Source: Larus michahellis
Taxonomy: Eukaryota; Chordata; Aves; Charadriiformes; Laridae
Direction: 5' to 3'
DNA: 64,000 nt
Assembly: GCF_964199755.1 (NCBI RefSeq)
Contig: NC_133917.1
Span: forward strand, 3,789,501 to 3,853,500
Shown: positions 1 through 10,100 of the stretch, piece by piece
Layout of the letters: each line of letters starts with the position of its first letter
Position numbering within the stretch: the first letter of the stretch is position 1
The notes under the pieces: model-generated
What the model saw: the letters and a program-made list of their open reading frames with translations, nothing else
Told to the model about the DNA's origin: nothing
Database searches by the model: none
Translations under genes and position numbers: made by a program

Positions 1-300
1 GAGGGGCCCAAAACTGAACACAAAATTTGAGGTGGGGCCGCCCCGGTGCCGAGAACAGGGGACAATCACTGCCCCAGTCCTGCTGGCCACGCTATTCCTG
101 ATACAGGCCAGGATGCTGGTGGCCTTCTTGGCCACCTGGGCACACTGCTGGCTCTTCTTCAGCCGGTTGTTGACCACCACCCCCAGCTCCTCTTCCACCG
201 GGCAGCTCTCCAGATGCTCTTCCCCCAGTGTGTAGCGTTCATGGGGTTGGTGGGACTCTTGGCCTTGTTGAACCTCACACCGTTGGCCTCGTCCCATATG
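1..300 (-). mobile_element. CR1 LINE fragment, 3' part of ORF2
   Basis: Read on the minus strand, the first ~300 bases match the well-known CR1 retroposon segment near the end of the reverse-transcriptase ORF. Recognisable pieces are the stretch meaning 'GTTCAACAAGGCCAAG' near 265, the 'CAGCAGTGTGCCCAGGTGG' block around 130-150, and the 'TGTGTTCAGTTTTGGGCCC' block at the left edge. The copy is truncated by the window edge and its reading frame is broken, so it is a dead insertion. It lies in the last SP1 intron, antisense to SP1. CR1 is the dominant LINE of birds and other archosaurs, which supports the host assignment. Recognition is from memory of the family consensus; the right boundary is approximate. 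Confidence 0.82.
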
Positions 301-385
301 GATCCAGCCTGTCCAGACCCCTCTGTAGAACCATCCCCCCCACACCTTCCCCCCACCTCACCCCTCTCTCCATCCCGTCTTCCAG
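301..385 (+). other. SP1: 3' end of the last SP1 intron
   Basis: Short stretch between the CR1 remnant and the SP1 coding exon. It is pyrimidine-rich from 310 to 383 and ends in the splice acceptor CCAG at 382-385. No other feature is visible. Confidence 0.75.
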
Positions 386-705
386 GGGAGAAGAAATTCG
401 CCTGCCCGGAGTGTCCCAAACGCTTCATGCGGAGCGACCACCTCTCCAAGCACATCAAGACCCACCAGAACAAGAAGGGAGGCCCGGCCAACAACGTGGC
501 CATGAACGTCTCCGCCGTCCCCATGGACACGGGGGCCTCGGCGGAGGGTAACGGCGGGGCCACCCCCTCGGCCCTCATCGCCACCAACATGGTGGCCATG
601 GAAGCCATCTGCCCCGAGGGCATCGCCCGCCTGGCCAGCAGCGGCATCAACGTGATGCAGGTGGCCGACCTCCAGTCCATCAACATCAGCGGCAACGGGT
701 TCTGA
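386..705 (+). CDS. SP1: Transcription factor Sp1, last coding exon (third zinc finger and C-terminus)
   Basis: Sp1 is a nuclear C2H2 zinc-finger activator that binds GC boxes in promoters. This exon starts after an acceptor at 385, entering with one base of a Gly codon carried over, and runs to TGA at 703-705. It encodes about 105 residues: the third finger (CPECPKRF...[12 protein letters not shown], with both Cys and both His present), a Lys/Gly-rich linker, then a conserved tail ending in SINISGNGF, the known vertebrate Sp1 C-terminus. The RSDHLSK helix is typical of Sp1 finger 3 rather than Sp3 or Sp4, and the tail wording ([17 protein letters not shown]) also fits Sp1. Fingers 1 and 2 and the glutamine-rich activation domains lie upstream of the window. 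The AMHR2 gene follows on the same strand, as in mammals. Confidence 0.96.
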
Positions 706-1174
706 GGGGCGACGCGGGACGCGGGCACCGGCGGGCGACGGGGCGAGGCGACGGCGCCGCCGGGCGGCACGGGGCCGAGAGAGCGGAGCGCAGCCGAAGC
801 CAGGAGCTCTTCCCACCGCGAGGGCGACGTCCCTCGTCACCCTCCAGCACTAAAGCCCGGCTCCTCTTCCCTGGGATCGCGGCCCTCCTTGAGCTGTCCG
901 ACCTCCGGGGCCCGGTGACCACGCACGAAGGCCAGAGCTATATATATATATTTTTTAATTTCGGCTTCACCTTATTATTATTATTATTATTTCCCTTTTT
1001 TTTTTTTTTTTTTTTTTTTTTTCCCCCAACCCCCTCTCCCCGCCTTTCCCTTCCACTCCCTTCCCGAGATCCGTCTGCCCTTTCCGGTAGCCAGCCTTCG
1101 ACGCCGTCATGCCTTGGGGAGGGGGGGGGGAAAAAAAGGACGGGGGGGGGAGGTGGGGTGGCGGAAAAAAAAAA

Positions 1175-1180
1175 AATAAA
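1175..1180 (+). terminator. SP1: Possible proximal SP1 poly(A) signal
   Basis: AATAAA within an A-rich stretch about 470 bases after the SP1 stop, with G/T-rich sequence downstream. It could produce a short-UTR isoform, but it sits in a poly-A run where the hexamer arises easily by chance. Confidence 0.3.
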
Positions 1181-2929
1181 ATTATGATCGTTGGGAAAAA
1201 AAAACCAAAACACAACGACAAAAAAATCACCAAAAAAAAATATTACTTTTTAGCAAAAGGAGAAAAAAAAAAAAAACCCCACCAAAAAAAAAAAACCAAC
1301 AAACCCCCCCAAAAAAGAAAAAAAAAAAAAAAAGATTCTATATTATTATTATATATATAAAAATATAAAATGTGTTCGTTTGAGAGAGGAGAGGTTTTGC
1401 TGCGACCATGGCTTTGGTCTCTTTGATGCCTTATCTTGGAGCAGGGGGACGGTTCGGCCGGTGCCCGACCTGTCGCTCAGACCTTTATATTCCATTTTAC
1501 AGCGTAACCTAAAAAAAAAAAAGAAAAAAAACCAAAAAACAACGGAAAAAAAAAAAAAAAAACAGGAAAAAAAAACAAACCAACCCACCACCCCGACATT
1601 CCCCCGCCCCCCAGCCCCGGCCCCCGGTCTTTTTTTGTACGCTTTGCTTTTAGGTTGTTCTTTAATTTCTTTGTAATTATTTGGGTGAGATTTTGATTTA
1701 TTATTATTTCCCCCCCCCCCCCTTTGTAAAAAAAAAAAAACCAAAAAAAAAAACAAACCCACAAAACAAACCAGCTCCTTTTTCCCTGCCTTTCCCCGGC
1801 CTTTTTCCCCCCACCCTCTCTTTATTTTCCAGCGATTTTCCTTCTTTTTTTTTTTTTTTCTTCTCCCCCCCCCCCGGTTTTTCTGCTCCTCTCCCACCCG
1901 GGATGGATTCGGGAAGGGTTTCGTGCGGGTTCACTCGAGCCGTTTCGCAGAGGGGCTGGGACCCGGCGCGTCAGGAGGCCCTCGGGCTTGGGGGGGGGGA
2001 AAAGCTTAGGTTATTTTATATATTTTTATTAATTTTTATTAATTTGGGGTTTTTTTGGAGGGGCGGGGGGGCGCTGCTGTTTGGTCTTAAGAATAGGAAG
2101 ATTAATAATAAGCCAGAAAAATCAGCGCCCGTGGAGCCGGGCGGCGGGAGATGGAGCTTTTCCCCCCTGGGGGGGTGGCGGGGACACGGGGACGGGGCTG
2201 TCACCGCCGGGGGGGGGGGGGGGGACACGCGCTGGGGGTGGCTCCTCGCGCTGCCCCCTTTCCAAAGGCTGTTGGAAAGGGGGACGGGGGGAGAAAAACC
2301 CCGTTGGTTTTCCGATATCCGGCTTTTTCCACCCAAGGGAGGGCCGGGACGGCTCCGTCCTCTTCCGTTCTTCCTCCCGCTCCCTCCCCTTCCTCCCCCG
2401 CTCCCGGCGCCCCCTTTTCCGCCCCCCCCCGGGGGTCCCCTCTCTGCCTCAGGGGGACGACGACCCAGCGCCGTGTCCCCCCCGCCCCGATTCCAGGGGG
2501 GAATTTTCATCTCAGGGTGATGCCGGGGGCGGGGGGGGGGTTTATCCCAACCCTGAAACCAGGCAGGGGGGAGCCGCGGGGTGAAATCCTGTGTTTCCCA
2601 GGGGAAATTTTGGGGTGAAAGGAGGGGAAAAGGGGTCGGAGAGTTTCGAGGGCAACCGGGCGGGAAGGACCCCGGGGTGCGGAAACTGTCCCCTCGGGAT
2701 GCGGGGGCCCGGAGAGGCGGAGGGGGCCAGGGACGTCCCCCTTGTCCTCGTGTGTCCCGTCGCTCCCCGGGGGGAAGGGAGAAGCCTCCGGTTTTCCTCC
2801 TTGATCCGTGAATCCCACCGGAGTCCACCCCCCAGAGCTGGGGGTCCCGCTCCAGTGTTTTCTTAGAAACGTTTGGAATTTTTTTTTTCCCCGGCCTGAG
2901 GGGAACCAGGGATTCCCCAGGCTGTGGAG

Positions 2930-4830
2930 AGCGGTGGCCGTCCCGGGATTGTCCTCCCCCGCCATCGTCCCCGTGGCTGTCCTTCTCCGCCATCGTCCCC
3001 GTGGCCTTCCTTCCCCACCATCCTCCTCGGAGCCGGGCTTCCCCGCGATCCCTGTCCTTCCCCGCCATCGTCCCCAAGGCTGTCCTTCCCCGCCATCGTC
3101 CCCAGGGCTGTCCTTCCCTGCCATCGTCCCCATGGCCTTCCTTCCCCGCCATCGTCCCCAAGGCTGTCCTTCCCCACCATCATCCTCGGGGCCGGGCGTC
3201 CCCATGATCCCTGCACATCCCCGCACTGATCCCCGTGGATGGGCTTCCCCGTCATCGTCCCCATGGCTGTGCTTCCCGGCCATTCCCGTGGCCATCGTTC
3301 CCCGCTGTTGTCCCCTACCATCGTCCCCATGGCCGGGCTTCCCCGTGACCCCTGTGCATTCCCGCTGTCCCCGTGGGCGGGCTTCCCTGTCATCGTCCCC
3401 ATGGCCGGGCTCCCTGGCCCTCCCCGTGGCCATCGTCCCCCACCGTCCTCCCCGTGGCCGTGCTTCCCCTCGATCCCTCTGTGTCCCCGCCATCGTCCCC
3501 GTGGCCATCCTTCCCCGCCCATCCCTGTGCGTCCCCGCTGTCCCCATGGTCGGGCTTCCCGGTGATTGTCCCCATGGCCGTGCGTCCCCGCCATCATCCC
3601 TGTGGCTGTGTGTCGCTGCTGTCCCCATGGTCAGGCTTCCCAGTGATCGGCCCCATGGCCGTACGTCCCCACCATCGTCCCTGTGTGTCCCCACCATCCC
3701 TATGGTCGGGCTTCCCAGTGACCATCCCCATGGCGGTGTGTCCCCGCCATCGTCCCCGTGTGTCCCCACCATCCCTATGGTCGGGCTTCCCAGTGACCAT
3801 CCCCATGGCCGTACGTCCCACCATCGTCCCCGTGTGTCCCCGCCATCCCTATGGCTGGGCTTCCCGGTGATCCCCATGGCTGTGCGTCCCACCATCGTCC
3901 CCGTGGCCGTGCGTCCCCACTGTCCCCATGGCCTGGCTTCCTGGTGATCATCCCCGTGGCCATACGTCCCCACCATCGTCCCTATGGCCATCGTTCCCCG
4001 CCATCCCCGTCCTTCCTGGCCATCGTCCCCGTGGCCAGGCTTCCCTGTGATCCCTGTGCATCCCCGCCATCGTCCCCATGGCCATCGTTCTCTGCTGTCC
4101 CCATGGTCATTGTTCCCTGCCATCGTCCCTATGGCTGTGTCTCCCCATGATCCCAGTGGCCGTCGTTCCCCGCCATCATCCGATGGCCACCGTTTCCCAC
4201 CATTGTCCCCATGGCCATCATTCCCTGACATTGTCCCCATGGCCATGCATCCCTGCCATCATCCCCATGGCCGTTGTTCCCCGCCATCGTCCCCGTGGAC
4301 ATCGTTCCCCACCATTGTCCCCATGGTGAAGTGTCCCTGCCGTTGTCCCTGTGGCCATCATTCCCCGCCATCGTCCCCATGGCCAAGTGTCCCTGCCATT
4401 GTCCCCATGGCCATCATTCCCCGCCATCGTCCCCATGGCCAAGTGTCCCTGCCATCGTCCCCATGGCCATGCGTACCCGCCATCGTCCCCATGGCCATCG
4501 TTCCCTGCCATCGTCCCCATTGCCGTCATTCCCCACCATTGTCCCCATGGCCATCGTTCCCCACCATTGTCCCTATGGCCAAGTGTCCCTGCCATCGTCC
4601 CCATGGCCATGCGTACCCGCCATCGTCCCCATGGCCATCGTTCCCTGCCATCGTCCCCATTGCCGTCATTCCCCACCATTGTCCCCGTGGTCATCGTTCC
4701 CCACCATTGTCCCTATGGCCAAGTGTCCCCGCCATCGTCCCCATGGCCGTGCGTCACCACGATCCCCGTGGCCATCGTTCCCCGCCATCGTGCCCGTGGC
4801 CATCGTCCCCTGCTCCCGGAGATGCCACCT
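2930..4830 (+). repeat. 28-bp minisatellite in the SP1 3'UTR
   Basis: Tandem array of a C-rich unit of about 28 bp built from the words CCATCGTCCCC and ATGGCCATCGTTCC, about 65-70 copies over 1.9 kb. The period is confirmed by a near-exact internal duplication: the words at 4441 (AAGTGTCCCTGCC) recur at 4581, exactly 140 bp or five units later. Copies diverge more on the left side (2930-4000) than in 4200-4750. Because 28 is not a multiple of 3, translated frames cycle among three peptides; no coding role is implied. Confidence 0.92.
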
Positions 4831-6756
4831 CCTTCCCGGTGGGCTTCGGCAGAGCCGGGCCCCCCAGGAGGGACGTGTCACCCAGTGCTGGGGGGGGACG
4901 ACACGAGGTGGTGACAATCGCTCAGGTGGGGCTGGGAAAGCCTTTGGAGAGGGGTTCGACCAGCGCTCCCCAACAACCCCCCCCGCGCCCCCCCCCCCCC
5001 CCCCCGCCCCCGGCGGGGCTGGATTTTTTTACCAAATTCCGAGTAATTCCGAGTAAATCCCTACTCGGACGCTTCCCAGGGTGGGGTGGGAACCGGGAAA
5101 CTCCCTCCGCTTCCCGGGGGGCCCAACCCCCGGTGGCAACCCCCTCCCCCAACTCCCCCCCCCCCACCCCCCCCCCGCCAAACTGTGAAGCGCAAAAAAA
5201 GGTGTTTGTACCTTGATTTCTTTTTTTTTTTAATTTAAAAAAAAAAAAAGGAAAAGGAAAAGCTCCGGGGGTGGGGGGGGGGTGGGTGTGTGAGGCTGCA
5301 GGGGGGGGGCCACACACACACAGAGGATTCCTCCGGCCGATCTTGCCCCCCCCGCCGCCCCCCCCCCGCGCGCGCGCTCTTCTCTCTCTCGATATATATT
5401 TTTGCATTTGTATATTTTTATATAGGAAACTTTAAGCATTTGTATTTTAATAATCTGTGAAGCACTATGAGCTCCCCAGCGTCGTGTGTCCCCCCCCCCC
5501 GTACCCCCCCCCCCACCCCCCAAACCCTCCCCCCCCAACCTTGATACTGGAAACTACACCGAATTGGTAGAAAACAGGAGGGTTTTGTCTTAATTTAATC
5601 GTTGAGTTTAATTTTTGGTTTCCCCCCTTGACTCCCCCCCCCCCACACCCCGTAACCCCGACACCCCCCCCCCCCCCCCCATCTCTGCCCCCAGCAGGAA
5701 TCAAGTGCCAAACCCCCAGACCTCGCCGAGGGGTTTTTGGGGTGTCCCCCCCCGCCCCCCCCCTTGCCCCCCCCCTCGGTGACGTCCCCGTCATCCCTGA
5801 CGGAGCTTAATTTTCCTATGGAAACGCGGCCGGGAGGGAGGGGGGTCCCGGGGAGGGGGGGGGAGTGTTCAGGTGTTCTCCCTCCCCCCTGTTTTGGGGG
5901 GCTCAGAGGATTTTTTGGGGGGGGGTGGGTGGGATATGTCACCGGGGCTGTTCCCGGCACCAGTTGGGGGAGGGGGTGGGGGGGGCACAGCTGGGCCTGA
6001 TCATCCCCGTTTTGTCCCCAGTTGTCCCCATTTCAGCTCTGTGGCACCCCAGGACCCCCCCCCCCCAAAAAAAAATACCCCCAGCAGCCCCCCCCCCCCA
6101 AAACACCTCCAGCCATCCCCGGAACACGGGGCAGGGGGGGGGACACAAACGTGCCTTGATAAAGGGGGTGACAGGCTGGGGACATCCCCTGCTCACCCCC
6201 CCCCAAGACTTTTCCATCCCCCCCCCCCCGGGGATTGGGGCTGGGGGGGGGGAAATGGGGGTGTCGGGGTCGTCTCCAAGACTCCCCCCATCTCCCAGCT
6301 TTAATCCGCCGTCACCCCTTCATCCCGGGGGGGGCCGGGGCCGGTCTATGCAGCGTGGGGCTGGGGGGGGGCCCGGGGGTGTCCCGCAGGATCCGGCCCC
6401 CCCCCGCACTGGCAATAATTCTCTCTCCTTTGATCTTGTCATGTCTGTGATATATATTAATTTGGGGGGGGGGGATGTTGTTTCTTAAAAATCCGGTGGC
6501 CGATGTAATAACGCCCGAAATGGGGGGGGGGGGGGGGGCGTTTTTTTTTTTTTGGGGGGGGGGTGGAGGGTGGTTTTGGGGTTTTTTTTTTTTTCTTTCT
6601 TTTTTTTTTTTTCCCCAAAGTGCTATTTTTTTGTACAAAAGGATTTAGACGCAAATGTTAGATTTTTTGATTTTTTTTTTTTTTTTGGGGGGGGGGGGTG
6701 CGTGGAGGGGGGGGAAACGCTCCTTTGTAAACGGGGAACGACGATTTCTTTTTTGT

Positions 6757-6762
6757 AATAAA
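6757..6762 (+). terminator. SP1: SP1 distal poly(A) signal
   Basis: AATAAA preceded by a T-rich tract (TTTCTTTTTTGT) and followed about 20 bases later by TCTGG and a long G run. It is the last signal before AMHR2 and is taken as the SP1 transcript end, near 6780. Confidence 0.72.
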
Positions 6763-6784
6763 CACGAGTCGCTGGCGCTGTCTG

Positions 6785-7149
6785 GAAATCTGCGGGGGGG
6801 GGGCAGATTTCGAGGCGGGGGGGGGGCACGGCTGGTTTTTCGGGGGGGGGGGGGTGGGGTGTGGATTCAGCCCCAGGTGGGGAAACTGAGGCACGGCCCC
6901 ATATGGGGCTGAGCTGGGGGCGGGGGAAACTGAGGCAGGGAGCTCAATGCGGGGGGGGGGGTTGGGGTTGGGGGGGGGGGGCACCCAGTCCCTGCTCTCC
7001 TCCCCGTTGCGGGGGCAGCACCTTCCTCCTCCTCCTCCTCCTCCTCCTCGCCGGGGTGGGGGCGGGGGGGGGCCCAGGTCCCCGCTTTCTTCCTTCTCAC
7101 CGGCCCCCGCACGGATCCCGCGGCTCCTTCCGCAGCCGGGGGGGCACCC
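6785..7149 (+). promoter_or_regulatory. AMHR2: AMHR2 5' flank / presumed promoter
   Basis: The roughly 365 bases between the SP1 poly(A) site and the AMHR2 ATG are G-rich with no TATA box. They hold two copies of the motif GGGAAACTGAGGCA (6879 and 6924), which recurs after the AMHR2 stop. A run of CTC triplets at 7027-7050 could encode poly-leucine in another frame (see findings). The intergenic space is very short, so the AMHR2 promoter must lie here or in the SP1 3'UTR. Confidence 0.4.
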
Positions 7150-7174
7150 ATGGGGCTGGCGCCGGGGCTGCCAG
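7150..7174 (+). CDS. AMHR2: AMHR2 exon 1 (tentative start)
   Basis: ATG at 7150 followed by eight codons and one extra base, then a good donor (CCAG|GTGGGT). Phase 1 matches exon 2. The encoded start (MGLAPGLP) is far too short for a signal peptide, although human AMHR2 also has a short first exon. There is no upstream in-frame ATG. A poly-Leu stretch in another frame just upstream suggests a missing or extra base, so the true start may be earlier. Confidence 0.45.
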
Positions 7175-10100
7175 GTGGGTGCTGGGGACCCCCCCACCCT
7201 GGGGACTCTAAATTGGGGGGGGGGGTAAGGTTTTTTTTTGGGGGGGGGGTGGTTGGGAGGGTTCACCACCATATTCCACCACCCTCCCCCCCCCCCCCCC
7301 CAGGCGCCCGCAACCTCAGCTGCGTCTCCTATAAGCACCCCAGCGTGCGGGGAGGGTTGGGGGGCGCGGGGGGGGCCACGGCCGGCACCGTCCACTGCCC
7401 CCCCGGCCAGTGCTGCATCGGCATCTGGAACCAGAGCCACGCGCTGGTGCAGGGTGAGACACCCCCCCGCCCCCCCCCCGGGGGGGCCACATGGCCTGGG
7501 GGGGCTGGAGAAGGGGCCTGATCCTGCCCTGGGGGGGCTAAAAGGGGCTGGGGTAGGATGGAGGGGCCTGATCCTGCCCTGGGGGGGGGCTAAAAGGGAC
7601 TGGGGCAGGATGGAGGGGCCTGATCCTGCCCTGGGGGGGGCGTAAAAGGGGCTGGGGCAGGATGGGGGGGGCTGATCCTGCCCTGGGAGGGGTTAAAGGG
7701 GCTGGGGCAGGATGGGGGGGCCTGATCCTGCCCTGGCGGGGGGGAGTAAAAGGGGCTGGGGCAGGATGGAGGGGCCTGATCCTGCCCGGGGGGGGGGCTA
7801 AAAGGGACTGAGGCAGGATGGAGGGGCCTGATCCTGCCCTGGCGGGGGGGGTAAAAGGGGCTGGGGCAGGATGGGGGGGGCTGATCCTGCCCTGGCGGGG
7901 GGGGTAAAAGGGGCTGGGGCAGGATGGGGGGGCCTGATCCTGCCCTGGGAGGGGGTAAAAGGGGCTGGGGGGGGATGGAGGGGCCTGAGCTTGTCCCGGG
8001 GGGGGCGGTAAAAGGGACTGGGGCGGGATGGAGGGGCCCGATCCTGCTTTGGCGGGGTATCAGTGGGGGGTTAAAAAGGGCTGGGGCAGGATGGGGGGCC
8101 TGATCCTGCCCTGGGGGGGTGGTCAAAGGGGCTGGGGCAGGGCGGAGGGGCCTGATCCTGCCTGTAGGGGCAGTGGGGGGGTGCGGGGGGGGGCTGGAAG
8201 CCCGGCCGCCCGGGTCCGTGCCCAGCTGCTGCGCTTGACCTTGGCCTTGAGAAGTAGCGACGGCGGCGCTGGGCTGGAGCGGAGCTGCGGGGGGGGGTCG
8301 GGAGGGGGGTCCCGGGCAGGGGGGGTCCCAGGGAGGGGGAGTCCTGGGGAGGGGGGAGTCCCAGGGAGGGGGGTCTCAGGGAGGGGGATCTCAGGAGGGG
8401 GGTCCCAGGGAGGTGGGGGGTCCCAGGAAGGGGGATCCGGGGGAGGGGGGGGTCGTCCGGGGGAGGGGGGGTCCCAGGGAGGGGGGTCCCAAGGATGGGG
8501 GTTCTTAGGCGGGGAGGGGGGGGGTCACAGGGATGGGAGTCCCAGGAGGGGGGTCCCAGGGAGGGGGGGGAGTTTCAGGGAGAGGGGGGTCCCAGGGGAG
8601 GGGGGGGGTGGGTGTCAGGGAGGGGGGTCCCAGGGAGGGGGGGGTCGTCCCGGGGAGGGGGGTCCCAAGGATGGGGGTCTCGGGGGGGGGGGGGGGCGGG
8701 TCACAGGGATGGGAGTCCCAGGAGGGGGGTCCCAGGAATGGGGGTCTCAGGGAAGAGGGTCCCAGGAGGGGGGTCCCAGGGAGGGGGGGGGTGGGTCTCA
8801 GGGAGGGGGGTGCCAGGGAGGGGGGGTCGTCCCGGGGAGTGGGGGTCCCAGGGAGGGGGGGTCTCAGGCCGGGGGGGGGGGGGGGTGTCACAGGGATGGG
8901 AGTCCCAGGAGGGGGGTCCCAGGAATGGGGGTCTCAGGGAAGGGGGGGGGTGGGTCTCAGGGAGGGGGGTCCCAGGGAGGGGGGGTCCCAGGGAGGGGGG
9001 TCCCAAGGAGGGGCGTTCTCAGGCGGGGAGGGGGGGGTCACAGGGATGGGAGTCCCAGGAGGGGGGTCCCAGGGAAGGGGGGGGAGTCTCAGGGAGAGGG
9101 GGGTCCTGGGGGGGGGGGGTGGGTGTCAGGGAGGGGGGTGCCAGGGAGGGGGGCGTCGTCCCGGGGAGTGGGGGTCCCAGGGAGGGGGGGTCTCAGGCCG
9201 GGGGGGGGGTGTCACAGGGATGGGAGTCCCAGGAGGGGGGTCCCAGGAATGGGGGTCTCAGGGAAGAGGGTCCCAGGAGGGGGGTCCCAGGGAAGGGGGG
9301 GGTGGGTCTCAGGGAGGGGGGTCCCAGGGAGGGAGGGGGTGTCTCAGGGAGGGGGGTCCCGGGGGGGGGGGTGTCTCAGGGAGGGGGGTCCCAGCCTGGG
9401 CCCCTGCCCCTGTCCCGGGCGTCGGGGTGCCCTGGGCAGCGCCCCGGGGTGCCCCGGTGACGGTGTCGGTGTCCCCAGGCTGCTGGGGGGGGCGGGGGGG
9501 CCTCCTGTCCCTCTGCCACCTGCGCCCCCAGCCCCGCGGGCCCCCCCGGCGGTGCCATCCTCGTCTGCCTCTGCCACGGCCACCTCTGCAACGGCAACGC
9601 CAGCGGCAGCGGCACGGCCGGGGGGCTGGGGGGACCCCCCGCGACCCCGGTACTGGGGGGCACCGGGAGGGGGGGCTGGACGGGATCCACTGGGAGGGCA
9701 GGGGGGCCCGGGGACACATGGGGGGGGCTCTGGGGACACATTGAGGGGTGGGGGGCGGGGCGGACACACATGGGGGATTATGGGGGACCCATGGAGGGGC
9801 CTGGGGACACGGGGGGGGCTCTGGGGAGCCATGGGGGGGCCTGGGGACATATGGGGGTCCCTGGGGAGACATGGGGGACCGGGGGGGACCCATGGGGGGG
9901 GCTGGGGAGACATGAGGGGGCCTGGGGACACATGGGGGACCGGGGGGGACCGATGGGGGGGCCTGGGGAATGGGGGACTAGGGGGGACCCATGGGGGGGA
10001 CGCTGAGACCTTCGGGGGACCCACAGGGAGCCGTGGGACCCATGGGGGGGGGGGCTATGGGGGGGCTGGAGGCCCACGGAGGGGGGTGCTTGGGACCCAT

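Larger units (their letters stand above)
706..6780 (+). other. SP1: SP1 3' untranslated region (about 6 kb)
   Basis: From the SP1 stop to the strong AATAAA at 6757 there is no splice-linked coding exon. The stretch has long poly-T, poly-A and poly-G runs. It also has AT-rich islands that look like ordinary 3'UTR sequence, for example 5390-5465 (around AAACTTTAAGCATTTG) and 6620-6665 (around TTTTTTGTACAAAAGGATT). Human SP1 also has a 3'UTR of several kilobases, so the length is expected. The middle is occupied by a 28-bp tandem array listed separately. The assignment rests on position, the terminal poly(A) signal and the absence of another gene; transcript data would settle it. Confidence 0.7.
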
